Source of the DNA: Tragulus kanchil
Taxonomy: Eukaryota; Chordata; Mammalia; Artiodactyla; Tragulidae
Assembly: GCA_022376925.1 (NCBI GenBank)
Contig: JAIOJX010000028.1
Location: forward strand, 68,785,001 to 68,849,000
DNA: 64,000 nt
Reading direction: 5' to 3'
The position numbers were made by a program, and so were the translations under genes. Positions 1 to 11,783 of this stretch are shown here, piece by piece (position 1 is the stretch's first letter; each line of letters begins with the position of its first letter). The notes beneath the pieces are model-generated. The model saw only the letters and a list, made by a program, of their open reading frames with translations, was not told the DNA's origin and did no database searches.

Positions 1-143
1 TCTCAGTGAATTTTTAGCTTCACACCAATTCTTTGGGAGAATTGTAAAACTTTATGCTAGGAAAATATATTAAGTTTATAAAGCGTACAATATGGACTAA
101 ATAATTAGAAACAAGGAGTATAAATTAATATTTGTTTTAACGT

Positions 144-210
144 ACAGCCTGGCATGCTGCAGTATATGGGGTCTCATAGAGTCAGACACGATTGAATGAT
201 TGAACTAGCT
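144..210 (+). mobile_element. Bov-A SINE 3' fragment
   Basis: The stretch contains a diverged form of the Bov-A 3' end (product of the motif 'ggggtc..agagtcagacacga..tgaa'). Only the last 65-70 bases of the unit are present. It recurs at 1295-1361 as part of duplication 1. Confidence 0.65.
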
Positions 211-925
211 TTTTAACAAGTTTTTGAAGAGCCAGAAATATACAAATATGTAGGTATGCAAATATATACATAACTATGCTTATAGCTGATATGTACACCC
301 TGTATCTCCTTGTTATACAATTATAGATTTACCTGAAGTACTGAATTACTTTACAGTGTTACCTTGACTAACATTATATTAAGATAGTTTAGGAGGGCAA
401 TACAGATTAATATGAAATTAACTGTACTAATCTCAATCATAAATTTATACATTTCTCAATTATCCCTCTAAATTTAAGGTGTTTTCAGTTTTATTTATTT
501 TAACAAATGTGGTGATGGCATTTCAAATTTCTCTTTCTCATTCTTGGGCTCTTTATTTATAGATGCTTGCATCTTTTGGGGGTGTGCATTTAAACAAATA
601 AATTAAAGTGTATTACATACGATCTTTCCAGCTAATGGCGGTGCTTTCTCAGCTATTCAAATTAATTGTGAAATCAAAAGAAACAAATGATGACTGACTG
701 GCTTGCCACTTGAGTGACATTCTTAGCTTTACTCTGTATCTAATATAATCCTAGTTTAAAATTTGAAAGAAAAGTAAAATGATTCTTTAACTTACAGGAT
801 ATTATTTTTTTGGCAAGTAGATTAGTATTAACTGAAATCAAAGAGATACATTATGTATAAACATGCATCCATTTTAAAAGTATGATGTGTACACATACCC
901 AAATACTAATATTCAGTCTTTTGCA
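211..925. other. AT-rich intergenic DNA, no feature seen
   Basis: No coding frame, RNA gene or recognisable repeat was found. The part up to 575 is repeated at 1362-1726 through duplication 1. Confidence 0.6.
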
Positions 926-1019
926 CTCCTTTTTCTCCTTCCTTCCTTTCTCTGTGCTTGTTTCCTTTCTTCCTTCTTCTTATTCTCCCTTATTTTCTTC
1001 TTTTGTTTCTTCCTCTCTA
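926..1019. repeat. Polypyrimidine (CT-rich) tract
   Basis: About 95 bases are almost all C and T on the plus strand, with CCTT, TTCC and TTCTT words. It is low-complexity sequence and no splice or promoter context is visible. Confidence 0.75.
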
Positions 1020-2008
1020 ATAGGCAATAACTTCCATAACATGTACCAGAAAGGGTAAAATTTTTAAGTAGACAGCAAGCTGTAGGTGTTCGCTGTCACT
1101 TTTTATCACATTAGACATAAGAATATTTGTTGCAAAAGTAAACTAGGATGTTCTCAGTGAATTTTTAGCTTCACACCAATTCTTTGGGAGAATTGTAAAA
1201 CTTTATGCTAGGAAAATATATTAAGTTTATAAAGCGTACAATATGGACTAAATAATTAGAAACAAGGAGTATAAATTAATATTTGTTTTAACGTACAGCC
1301 TGGCATGCTGCAGTATATGGGGTCTCATAGAGTCAGACACGATTGAATGATTGAACTAGCTTTTTAACAAGTTTTTGAAGAGCCAGAAATATACAAATAT
1401 GTAGGTATGCAAATATATACATAACTATGCTTATAGCTGATATGTACACCCTGTATCTCCTTGTTATACAATTATAGATTTACCTGAAGTACTGAATTAC
1501 TTTACAGTGTTACCTTGACTAACATTATATTAAGATAGTTTAGGAGGGCAATACAGATTAATATGAAATTAACTGTACTAATCTCAATCATAAATTTATA
1601 CATTTCTCAATTATCCCTCTAAATTTAAGGTGTTTTCAGTTTTATTTATTTTAACAAATGTGGTGATGGCATTTCAAATTTCTCTTTCTCATTCTTGGGC
1701 TCTTTATTTATAGATGCTTGCATCTTGTGGAAGTTTAGTGTTCTTCACAATTTCTAAATGTATAGAACTATATTTTAAACATATTAGGTTTATGATTTAG
1801 GGGGTAAAATTATAAAATTATTTGCACATGTACTATGTAAGTTTATCAACCACAAAAAAATAACTCAAAACCTATTAATAAGTACCATTACATTCACATA
1901 TGAAGAACAAAAAGTGAATACATGCTCTTTCTAAATTTTCTGACACTGACAGTATGTTTGATTAAAAAAAAACAAAAACAAAAACAAAAACATTAGTTTT
2001 GCATCATT

Positions 2009-2365
2009 TAGTCATGTATTTCTTTTTTTTTTTAAGATTTATTTATTTATTTATTTTGGGCGGGGGTTGGGTTAGGGAGGGAGGGAGTGGGCGGACCGCT
2101 TCTATTGGTCTTTCATTTCTCTATTTTCATTCGTCTTTGTTCTTTGGGTCCTGTGGGCCTCCCATTGCGGTGGCCTCTGTCATCGCAGAACCGGCTCTGG
2201 GCGCATGCACCCCAGAGCTCCGGCTCGGTAATTGGACACATCAGTCCAGCCTCTGCACGGCACGTAGGATCTTCCCAGGCCAGGGATCGAACTGGCGCCC
2301 CTTGCACTGCAAGGCGGTGTCCTTACCCACTGGACCACCAGGGGAAGCCCTAGTCATGTATTTCT
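2009..2365 (-). mobile_element. tRNA-Glu-derived SINE (CHR type), full, with 15-bp TSD
   Basis: Read on the minus strand the element starts with the head GGGCTTCCCCTGGTGGTCCA, has the box-B-like words GGTTCGATCCCTGG in diverged form, and ends in an A-rich tail seen here as the T-run and TTTA repeats at 2024-2056. It is flanked by perfect copies of TAGTCATGTATTTCT at 2009-2023 and 2351-2365, the mark of L1-driven insertion. Open frames across it (for example 1999-2367) are SINE translations, not genes. Confidence 0.9.
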
Positions 2366-3149
2366 GAGTCTCAACCATTATTTGTAGCTGAGTGTATTTT
2401 AGCCTTCTTACTCAATATGTCTTCAGTTTAACTCATCAAATCTTAGTCTGTCTTCTGAATACAAGTTTCAGGTTCAGTCAGAGAATCAGGAAGAGTTCGT
2501 AGACAGAACTAGTTTTTGAAGAGCCAGAAATATACAAATATGTAGGTATGCAAATATATACATAACTATGCTTATAGCTGATATGTACACCCTGTATCTC
2601 CTTGTTATACAATTATAGATTTACCTGAAGTACTGAATTACTTTACAGTGTTACCTTGACTAACATTATATTAAGATAGTTTAGGAGGGCAATACAGATT
2701 AATATGAAATTAACTGTACTAATCTCAATCATAAATTTATACATTTCTCAATTATCCCTCTAAATTTAAGGTGTTTTCAGTTTTATTTATTTTAACAAAT
2801 GTGGTGATGGCATTTCAAATTTCTCTTTCTCATTCTTGGGCTCTTTATTTATAGATGCTTGCATCTTGTGGAAGTTTAGTGTTCTTCACAATTTCTAAAT
2901 GTATAGAACTATATTTTAAACATATTAGGTTTATGATTTAGGGGGTAAAATTATAAAATTATTTGCACATGTACTATGTAAGTTTATCAACCACAAAAAA
3001 ATAACTCAAAACCTATTAATAAGTACCATTACATTCACATATGAAGAACAAAAAGTGAATACATGCTCTTTCTAAATTTTCTGACACTGACAGTATGTTT
3101 GATTAAAAAAAAACAAAAACAAAAACAAAAACATTAGTTTTGCATCATT

Positions 3150-3506
3150 TAGTCATGTATTTCTTTTTTTTTTAAAGATTTATTTATTTATTTATTTTGG
3201 GCGGGGGTTGGGTTAGGGAGGGAGGGAGTGGGCGGACCGCTTCTATTGGTCTTTCATTTCTCTATTTTCATTCGTCTTTGTTCTTTGGGTCCTGTGGGCC
3301 TCCCATTGCGGTGGCCTCTGTCATCGCAGAACCGGCTCTGGGCGCATGCACCCCAGAGCTCCGGCTCGGTAATTGGACACATCAGTCCAGCCTCTGCACG
3401 GCACGTAGGATCTTCCCAGGCCAGGGATCGAACTGGCGCCCCTTGCACTGCAAGGCGGTGTCCTTACCCACTGGACCACCAGGGGAAGCCCTAGTCATGT
3501 ATTTCT
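3150..3506 (-). mobile_element. Second copy of the 2009-2365 SINE
   Basis: The same SINE with the same 15-bp flanks at 3150-3164 and 3492-3506, repeated through duplication 2. It is not an independent insertion, because the target-site duplications and all flanking unique DNA are the same. Confidence 0.9.
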
Positions 3507-3710
3507 GAGTCTCAACCATTATTTGTAGCTGAGTGTATTTTAGCCTTCTTACTCAATATGTCTTCAGTTTAACTCATCAAATCTTAGTCTGTCTTCTGAA
3601 TACAAGTTTCAGGTTCAGTCAGAGAATCAGGAAGAGTTCGTAGACAGAATCTGGGTCTCCCTACTCTTTCAATTCTCCTTCTTGATTTCTTCCTGACATT
3701 CTAGTCAGTG

Positions 3711-3886
3711 TTAGTTGCTCAGTCATGTCCAACACTTTGTGGCCCCATGGACTAGAGCAGGCAAGGTTCCTCTGTCTGTGAAATTCTCCAGGCAAGAGCA
3801 TTGGAGTGGGTTACCATTCATTTCTCCAAACGGTCTTATGAACCCAAGGACTGAACCAAGATCTCCAGTATTGCTGGCAGACATTC
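3711..3886 (-). mobile_element. Bov-A SINE unit
   Basis: Antisense Bov-A: GTTGCTCAGTCATGTCC at the 3' side, then GGCCCCATGGACT, CAGGCAAGAGCATTGGAGTG and a diverged CTCCAGTATTGCTGGCAGA word at the head side. It is ruminant-specific. A copy lies at 4853-5028 through duplication 3. Confidence 0.88.
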
Positions 3887-4104
3887 TAGGAGCTGTGCTT
3901 ATTTCCAAGTTAGTCTGTTCTTTTTGACAGAAGACTTTAGGTTTTCTATCAAATTTAGATACACTTATGACTCTGATCTCATCTAATCAGGTTAAAGCCT
4001 TAAAAATTAGTAACTCTGTATTGTTCCTTGCTCTCCAATTTCCATTCTCTTACAGAAATTTTCATCCTTGTTTTATGTGTAGTGCATTCAGATGAGTGAT
4101 TTTC

Positions 4105-4440
4105 TTGTATTTGTCTGAATTGTGTGGGTCCACTAATACAAAGAATTTTTTTCAAAATATATTTTTGAAAAAATTTTGGAGCCTTTTGACAATTTGAAAA
4201 CCCTCACAGATGAATCATGTAGTCAAGAAACATTGAAAACATTTTTTAAAAGTTATATGATGAATATATAAAATGCATGTAGATAATAGTCTAGCCTTAT
4301 ATAGGTGTAAGGTAAGTTATAGTTAATATAAAACGAATACTGTGTAAGTTTATACACATCCACACATATGTATGCATGCACAGCCTTTATAACTTCGCTT
4401 TCAAAGACTGACATTAATGTTCAGTATGCTCTCTCTTAAC
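4105..4440 (-). mobile_element. Tigger2-like DNA transposon, partial (first copy)
   Basis: First part of the remnant described at 5250-6240. It holds the word GTGTGGGTCCACTAATAC and the following TTTTTCAAAATATATTTTTG region, then is cut at 4440 by the jump back of duplication 3. Confidence 0.55.
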
Positions 4441-4442
4441 GT

Positions 4443-4648
4443 CCTCCCATTGCGGTGGCCTCTGTCATCGCAGAACCGGCTCTGGGCGCATGCACCCCAG
4501 AGCTCCGGCTCGTAATTGGACACATCAGTCCAGCCGCTCCACGGCACGTAGGATCTTCCCAGGCCAGGGATCGAACTGGCGCCCCTTGCACTGCAAGGCG
4601 GTGTCCTTACCCACTGGACCACCAGGGAAGCCCTAGTCATGTATTTCT
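4443..4648 (-). mobile_element. Third, truncated copy of the 2009-2365 SINE
   Basis: Only the head half of the SINE is present because duplication 3 starts inside it. The head-side target-site duplication TAGTCATGTATTTCT is kept at 4634-4648. The other flank is missing, and the A-tail half is replaced by unrelated sequence, so this is a junction product. Confidence 0.85.
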
Positions 4649-4852
4649 GAGTCTCAACCATTATTTGTAGCTGAGTGTATTTTAGCCTTCTTACTCAATA
4701 TGTCTTCAGTTTAACTCATCAAATCTTAGTCTGTCTTCTGAATACAAGTTTCAGGTTCAGTCAGAGAATCAGGAAGAGTTCGTAGACAGAATCTGGGTCT
4801 CCCTACTCTTTCAATTCTCCTTCTTGATTTCTTCCTGACATTCTAGTCAGTG

Positions 4853-5028
4853 TTAGTTGCTCAGTCATGTCCAACACTTTGTGGCCCCATGGACTAGAGC
4901 AGGCAAGGTTCCTCTGTCTGTGAAATTCTCCAGGCAAGAGCATTGGAGTGGGTTACCATTCATTTCTCCAAACGGTCTTATGAACCCAAGGACTGAACCA
5001 AGATCTCCAGTATTGCTGGCAGACATTC
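4853..5028 (-). mobile_element. Second copy of the 3711-3886 Bov-A unit
   Basis: Repeated with its flanks through duplication 3. Confidence 0.88.
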
Positions 5029-5249
5029 TAGGAGCTGTGCTTATTTCCAAGTTAGTCTGTTCTTTTTGACAGAAGACTTTAGGTTTTCTATCAAATTTAG
5101 ATACACTTATGACTCTGATCTCATCTAATCAGGTTAAAGCCTTAAAAATTAGTAACTCTGTATTGTTCCTTGCTCTCCAATTTCCATTCTCTTACAGAAA
5201 TTTTCATCCTTGTTTTATGTGTAGTGCATTCAGATGAGTGATTTTCTTG

Positions 5250-6240
5250 TATTTGTCTGAATTGTGTGGGTCCACTAATACAAAAAATTTTTTTTCAAAA
5301 TATATTTTGAAAAAATTTTGGAGCCTTTTGACAATTTGAAAACCCTCACAGATGAATCATGTAGTCAAGAAACATTGAAAACATTTTTTAAAAGTTATAT
5401 GATGAATATATAAAATGCATGTAGATAATAGTCTAGCCTTATATAGGTGTAAGGTAAGTTATAGTTAATATAAAACGAATACTGTGTAAGTTTATACACA
5501 TCCACACATATGTATGCATGCACAGCCTTTATAACTTCGCTTTCAAAGACTGACATTAATGTTCAGTATGCCTCTCTCTTAACTGGAAAAAAAAATGCAT
5601 TATCAACCTGCTATCATAAGTGTTTTCAAAAAAAGTAAATATATTCCTAATATTTACAACTGTAATAGTGTATGCCATAAAAATTTTATAATAATTCATT
5701 TATAAGTATATGTTAGGTTACCATGAAGAGATCATATTTATTATACTAGGCTACACAAAGCAGTAATACTATTGCTGCTTTTTCCTTATCAGTGCATGTA
5801 TTGTTATACCTATGAATGCAAATTTCTTTTACATATTATCTTGTCATTTTGATACCTAGTGTTAGTAATATGTATAACATATACATGTTTTGTGTTTTGT
5901 GTCATATAAGACAATATTGATGTAGGTAATGACTGGCATTTCAGCTTATAAACAGATGATGTAAATTTATAGGGTCAATAAATATAATAGAATAGTGTAA
6001 ATGTATTTTCTCTTATGATTGTATTCATAATATTTTCTTAAGTTTATTTTACTATTAGGACAGTTTATAAAATGCACATATAGAATAAGTATTAACTGAC
6101 TGTTTATGTTATTGCTAAGGCTTCTGGTCTATAGTACACTGTCAGTGGTTAACTTTCAGAGGAGTCCAAAATTATATTCCAATTTTTCATTCTGTAGGAG
6201 GTCAGCACCATCAACCCTGCATTGCTCAAGAGTCAACTGT
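5250..6240 (-). mobile_element. Tigger2-like (TcMar-Tigger) DNA transposon remnant
   Basis: The right end reads CATTGCTCAAGAGTCAACTG at about 6220-6239, which is a diverged form of the Tigger2 terminal inverted repeat. Internal words such as TCAGCTTATAAACAGATGAT and GACTGTTTATGTTATTGCTA also fit my memory of this family's internally deleted forms. The left terminal repeat is decayed beyond recognition, and no transposase frame survives. Family placement is from memory, without a library search. Confidence 0.6.
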
Positions 6241-6972
6241 ATTTCAGCTCTATAAGAGAAATCAAAATAACATATATTATAGAGATATTTTTTAAAGTTC
6301 CTATCAAATTTTCACATAAAAAGACTTTTCACATAAAGAAATATGATTTGTAGGAATGAGACATCTCAATGAACAACTTTTAAAAGCTCTAGATGTACTG
6401 AATTATTCTGACTTCAAAAGTTAATTGAGAACCATGAAGAGATTATAGTAAAGACACAAACATCTGGGGCCAAATATGCCTATTGGGACTTCTAAAAAGA
6501 GTTTGACATTTAACCAGGGTCTTCTTCATGGGTATGTGACATATTGTCACACTAAGCTTTGTACTCAGAAGAATGACACGCTTACTTTAATATTCTGAAA
6601 TCACCATATTTAAAATCCTTAATAATTTTATTTTTAAACTTGTGTTCTGCAAGTGAGGAGTGATGGGATGGTGAATCATCCATGCGAGCAGAAGATATTT
6701 TTGCAATCTGCATATCCACCATTCCTTCTCATTGCATTCACACACATAGTTCACAGTGTCCCATGAACACAGAATTCCAAAGGACCCGAGATACATAGAA
6801 GTTCTATGTGAGTCAAAATAAATTGAGGTAACTGTGTCTTATCCATAGCCAAGTAAGCAAGGGCACTGCTTGCCTGGAGAGCCAGACTTTTAATCTGGAC
6901 CAGAACTTGCTTTCAAGACTTAAAAGAACTTGGTATTCTAAAACACACAATTATATATATCCATATATTCTT
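6241..6972. other. Intergenic DNA, no feature seen
   Basis: No supported gene or repeat. A 69-codon minus-strand frame at 6587-6796 has no recognisable domain and is probably chance. Confidence 0.6.
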
Positions 6973-7160
6973 TCTTGGGCTTGCCTGGTAGTTCAGCTGG
7001 TAACCAATCTGCCTGCAATGTAGGAAACCCCAGTTTGATTCCTGGGCCAGGAGGATCCCCTGGAGAAGGGATAGGGTACCCACTCCAGTATCTTGGACTT
7101 CCCTGATGACTCAGATGGTAAAGAATCTGCCTGCAGTGGTTTGGGAAGATCCCCTTCTTT
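6973..7160 (+). mobile_element. Bov-A2-like SINE (two partial Bov-A units)
   Basis: It begins GGGCTTGCCTGGTAGTTCAG, continues with CTGCCTGCAATGTAGGA and GATCCCCTGGAGAAGGG, then restarts with a second head GGACTTCCCTGATGACTCAG near 7097. The repeated head marks a dimer, and the second unit is truncated. Confidence 0.8.
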
Positions 7161-7426
7161 CTTACTCATGTTACTTCACTGTATTAGCTAACAATTTATG
7201 CTGAAAATGATGACAGAGAAGAAAAAGGAAAGAGCAATCCATTGTTCCTTTACTTTTCAGTCCTTCCTTACTTATCAGTGAGCCAGAGATAGAGAAATGA
7301 AATAAAGCAGTTGACGTAGCTTTCTGCAGTGTTTCCCCAGTTCATACAAAATGGATATGCATGTGTGAGCTATAAGGTACAAATTGTGTAATTTCAGGGA
7401 TTTCAAAATTTCTATTACAGAATATG

Positions 7427-7628
7427 GGGCTTTCCCACTAGCTCTTTGGTAAGGATCTGACTACAATGCAGCAGATGTGAGTTTTATCCCTGGGCTGGGA
7501 AAATTCCCCTGGAGAAGGAAATGGCAGCTGACTCCAGTATTCTGGCCTGGATAATTCCATGGACAAAGGAGCGTGGCAGGCCATGGGGTCGCAAAGAGTC
7601 AGACATGACTTAGTGACTAAGCAACAAC
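7427..7628 (+). mobile_element. Bov-tA SINE
   Basis: Head GGGCTTTCCCACTAGCTC, middle CCCCTGGAGAAGGAAATGGC, end GGGGTCGCAAAGAGTCAGAC followed by a short A/C-rich tail. It is moderately diverged. Confidence 0.88.
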
Positions 7629-7710
7629 ATTACACAACCTAAAGAGAATGGTAAAGCTCATGCTAATGATTTAACTTTTTATTTATTTTCACCAAGAATG
7701 CCATTATGAA

Positions 7711-7911
7711 AGTCAAAGTATTAGTCACTCCATTGTGTCTGCCTCTTTGTGACCCCATGGACTATATAGCTCAACAGGTTCCTCTGTCCATAGAATTTCC
7801 CAGGCAAGAGTATTAGAGTGGGTTGTCATTCCCTACTCCAGAGAATCTTCCCAACCCAGGAGTCAAACTGAGTCTCCTGCATTGCAGGCAGATTCTTTAC
7901 CATTTGAGCAT
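7711..7911 (-). mobile_element. Bov-tA SINE
   Basis: Antisense unit from AGTATTAGTCACTCCATTG through GACCCCATGGACTATATAG and CAGGCAAGAGTATTAGAGTG to GCAGGCAGATTCTTTACCA. Its inner part is copied at 8881-9010 through duplication 4. Confidence 0.88.
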
Positions 7912-9979
7912 TTTATAGTAAACATAAACACTGCAATGACAATTTGAGAACACACATCATGGAAGAAGGGGAAAAGCTTTATATTTATTACCTTTGACAG
8001 CACTCTCTCTGCTTTTCAAACAAGGAATCTCACATTTATTATTTTTCCTAAGTTCTGCAACATAGCTGACCTTGAATTTCACCAGCTATTCTAAACTATG
8101 TAGGACAGTAATATGATATGTATATTAATATGAATTGACAGTTGCCAAAGCAGCAGCCAGACAATTTTTCTAGTTAAGAAGATTGAAGAGAAAGGGAAGC
8201 TTGAGATGAAAATTAGGTTGAGACTAGATCGGCTGGAGCTCTTCCAAAATATTCACGTCTATGAGATTATGCATAATTATTTCACACTCCATAGAAACGT
8301 GAAAAATGACAGATAGGTGGCATATTACAATGTTGACATGACATTTTTGACATGTATGTGATATAAAATATGTCCTCCCCAGTGGAGATGGCTTCACTTG
8401 CTTTATGCCCCACTCAGAGATCGTGACAGGCTATCTTACCATCACCATTTCACAGTGCAAAAGAAATGATCTGCTTGACTATGCTAGGAGCAGTGACATT
8501 CCTGGTTCAAATTAGCAATATCTGTAAAGAGAGAAAATATAAAATTAACACAATATCAAGAATCAGATATCAGGGGGCGGGGGTTAGCTTTAAATAATAC
8601 CCTTAAGGTATCTAATCAAACTGTGCAGATGTACTTTGCTTTCCAAATGTTTTACTGATATGTGTACACTGGTTCTCCTTCTTTTTAACAAATCCTTGCT
8701 GTCACTGCAGAACCTGAGGTTTAATATGTTAGGAGAATCAGTCCAATGAAATTGCTCTTAATCCCTTTATTACGTACTATGTAGTCTCTACCCCCTGTTT
8801 TTCTCTATATTAAGTCATTATTTTATGTCCTTAATCATTTTTGTTTTAGTCCTTGGACATTTAGAAAATATGATTCTCTACTCTGTCCATAGAATTTCCC
8901 AGGCAAGAGTATTAGAGTGGGTTGTCATTCCCTACTCCAGAGAATCTTCCCAACCCAGGAGTCAAACTGAGTCTCCTGCATTGCAGGCAGATTCTTTACC
9001 ATTTGAGCATTTTATAGTAAACATAAACACTGCAATGACAATTTGAGAACACACATCATGGAAGAAGGGGAAAAGCTTTATATTTATTACCTTTGACAGC
9101 ACTCTCTCTGCTTTTCAAACAAGGAATCTCACATTTATTATTTTTCCTAAGTTCTGCAACATAGCTGACCTTGAATTTCACCAGCTATTCTAAACTATGT
9201 AGGACAGTAATATGATATGTATATTAATATGAATTGACAGTTGCCAAAGCAGCAGCCAGACAATTTTTCTAGTTAAGAAGATTGAAGAGAAAGGGAAGCT
9301 TGAGATGAAAATTAGGTTGAGACTAGATCGGCTGGAGCTCTTCCAAAATATTCACGTCTATGAGATTATGCATAATTATTTCACACTCCATAGAAACGTG
9401 AAAAATGACAGATAGGTGGCATATTACAATGTTGACATGACATTTTTGACATGTATGTGATATAAAATATGTCCTCCCCAGTGGAGATGGCTTCACTTGC
9501 TTTATGCCCCACTCAGAGATCGTGACAGGCTATCTTACCATCACCATTTCACAGTGCAAAAGAAATGATCTGCTTGACTATGCTAGGAGCAGTGACATTC
9601 CTGGTTCAAATTAGCAATATCTGTAAAGAGAGAAAATATAAAATTAACACAATATCAAGAATCAGATATCAGGGGGCGGGGGTTAGCTTTAAATAATACC
9701 CTTAAGGTATCTAATCAAACTGTGCAGATGTACTTTGCTTTCCAAATGTTTTACTGATATGTGTACACTGGTTCTCCTTCTTTTTAACAAATCCTTGCTG
9801 TCACTGCAGAACCTGAGGTTTAATATGTTAGGAGAATCAGTCCAATGAAATTGCTCTTAATCCCTTTATTACGTACTATGTAGTCTCTACCCCCTGTTTT
9901 TCTCTATATTAAGTCATTATTTTATGTCCTTAATCATTTTTGTTTTAGTCCTTGGACATTTAGAAAATATGATTCTCTA
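7782..9979. repeat. Direct duplication 4 (step 1099)
   Basis: Positions 7782-8880 recur at 8881-9979. The jump is from ATGATTCTCTA back into the Bov-tA at CTCTGTCCATAGAATTTCC, and the two sides share CTCT at the joint. I see no internal difference. The unit is otherwise unique sequence with no gene. Confidence 0.95.
8881..9010 (-). mobile_element. Truncated second copy of the 7711-7911 Bov-tA
   Basis: Starts in the middle of the SINE exactly where duplication 4 begins, so its left end is an artificial junction. A 73-codon plus frame at 8825-9046 crosses the joint and is meaningless. Confidence 0.85.
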
Positions 9980-10530
9980 CTCTTTGAGTTGAAATCAAGT
10001 TAGTTGTATTTGCCCATTTAGCCTACTCAAAGATCGGAGCCACTTTGGTCAATTAGGATTTCTTTTCCCTCCTTTCCTCAGCTTTGTTTTCACCAGATTT
10101 ATTTGACAGGTAGGATCTTTTCAGTCAATTCATTTCATATTAGATATGTATCAGAAGACACAGAGGAACTGCAGGGATGACAGCACTTTAACTGACTGTA
10201 AAAGACACCGATTAACTGATTTGACCGAAAATGTTTCCATTGTGTCACAAGGTCCACGGTTTTAAATGAAACATTGCTTTTAAACATTTCATGGAAAATC
10301 CAGTTTTGAGGTTACAGCACTGGCACATCGATGTAAGGAACTTATTGCATTGTAGAATGTTCCCCCTCCTTCTGTAAACATGTTTTTCATTTGTAGAGTC
10401 ATTCTTTAACACCATAAGAAAAACCACTATTATTTCAAACAATAAACTGAGGATCTGCAAGTGAAAATCAGATATTCAGGATGGATGTTTGAAAAATACT
10501 ATCAATTTAATTATGAACTTCTCTGCTCAA
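9980..10530. other. Intergenic DNA, no feature seen
   Basis: No gene or repeat recognised. The part from 10178 is repeated at 11214 onward. Confidence 0.55.
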
Positions 10531-10680
10531 GGGAATTCCCTGGTGATCCAGTGTTTAGCACACTGTGCTTTCACTTCCCAGGGCCCCGGTTTGGTCTCTG
10601 GTTGGGGAACTAAGATCCTACAAGCCACCCAGAACAGTCAAAAAATAAAAACAAAAACAAAAACAGAAAAAAACAATAAC
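10531..10680 (+). mobile_element. CHR-2-like tRNA-Glu SINE
   Basis: Head GGGAATTCCCTGGTGATCCA, followed by GCTTTCACTTCCCAGGGC, GGTTGGGGAACTAAGATCC and an A-rich tail of AAAAAC words at 10630-10680. This short form is common in ruminants, pigs and whales. Confidence 0.85.
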
Positions 10681-10747
10681 CAACTTCTGAATATGTTACC
10701 AGATGTTAACAGTTTATTTGTTTTTAAAGGTGCTTGACATTGCTTTT

Positions 10748-11023
10748 TATTTTTTTTTTAATTTTGGCCTCTTTTATTGGTTGCTTATTTCTTTATTTTT
10801 CATCCGTCTTTATTCTTTGGCCTGTGTGGGCCTCCCATTGCAGTGGCCTCTCTCGTTGCAGAGTACAGGCTCTGGGCGCATGTGCTCCAGAGCCCTGGCT
10901 CATAATTGGACAGACTAGTCCAGCCTTTCTGCGGCACGTGGGATTTTCCTGGACCAGGGATCAAACCAGTGCCCCTTGTACTGAAAGATGGAGTCTCTAC
11001 CCACTGGACCACCAGGGAAGCCC
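10748..11023 (-). mobile_element. tRNA-Glu-derived SINE (CHR type)
   Basis: Read on the minus strand: head GGGCTTCCCTGGTGGTCCAG, then AGGGGCACTGGTTTGATCCC, and an end AGGCCAAAATT followed by an A-tail (T-run at 10749-10760). It is the same family as the element at 2009-2365, but more diverged. No clear target-site duplication was seen. Confidence 0.87.
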
Positions 11024-11566
11024 TGTAACAGTTTTATATTGTTTCAGTGGCTTCATCAAAACCTAGTCCTCAAAAAACATATTTAAGAAATTTTAAATTA
11101 CCAAAAGAATTAAGTGAAAATGGAATTGTGAAGCCTAAATTCTAATATGTCACCTATTAAATGTAGGACATGTAGCTGTGCTTTAATTTATCTGACTGAA
11201 AAGACAGCCGAATTGACAGCACTTTAACTGACTGTAAAAGACACCGATTAACTGATTTGACCGAAAATGTTTCCATTGTGTCACAAGGTCCACGGTTTTA
11301 AATGAAACATTGCTTTTAAACATTTCATGGAAAATCCAGTTTTGAGGTTACAGCACTGGCACATCGATGTAAGGAACTTATTGCATTGTAGAATGTTCCC
11401 CCTCCTTCTGTAAACATGTTTTTCATTTGTAGAGTCATTCTTTAACACCATAAGAAAAACCACTATTATTTCAAACAATAAACTGAGGATCTGCAAGTGA
11501 AAATCAGATATTCAGGATGGATGTTTGAAAAATACTATCAATTTAATTATGAACTTCTCTGCTCAA

Positions 11567-11716
11567 GGGAATTCCCTGGTGATCCAGTGTTTAGCACACT
11601 GTGCTTTCACTTCCCAGGGCCCCGGTTTGGTCTCTGGTTGGGGAACTAAGATCCTACAAGCCACCCAGAACAGTCAAAAAATAAAAACAAAAACAAAAAC
11701 AGAAAAAAACAATAAC
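11567..11716 (+). mobile_element. Second copy of the 10531-10680 CHR-2-like SINE
   Basis: Identical element and flanks repeated through duplication 5. Confidence 0.85.
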
Positions 11717-11783
11717 CAACTTCTGAATATGTTACCAGATGTTAACAGTTTATTTGTTTTTAAAGGTGCTTGACATTGCTTTT

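Larger units (their letters stand above)
1..1726. repeat. Direct duplication 1 (step 1151)
   Basis: Positions 1-575 recur at 1152-1726 with no difference that I can see. The junction is at about 576: the first copy stops after the shared word ATGCTTGCATCTT, and 577-1151 is the start of the second copy, whose partner lies before the window. The second copy then continues into new sequence. This is the first of 23 similar steps and is most simply an unmerged contig overlap. Confidence 0.93.
1370..3649. repeat. Direct duplication 2 (step 1141)
   Basis: Positions 1370-2508 recur at 2511-3649. The first copy stops after GTAGACAGAA, where the sequence jumps back to AGTTTTTGAAGAGCC. The second copy passes the same word and continues into new sequence. 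The only difference I noticed is a T/A change at the end of the T-run near 2032/3173. The unit contains the CHR-type SINE and both its target-site duplications, so the SINE appears twice with identical flanks. Confidence 0.95.
3299..5583. repeat. Direct duplication 3 (step about 1143)
   Basis: Positions 3299-4440 recur at 4443-5583. The second copy begins inside the SINE at CCTCCCATTGCGGTGGCC. Differences cluster in its first 200 bases: one G lost at about 4513, two substitutions in the CCGCTCCACGG word, and one G lost in the CAGGGGAAGC word. More small gaps occur in A/T runs near 5285. Confidence 0.95.

Noticed and set aside
1999..2367. 122-codon open frame, and the many similar 60-110-codon frames over SINEs
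   Set aside because: They translate tRNA-Glu SINEs, Bov-A or ART2A in a chance open frame, and recur wherever the SINE recurs.
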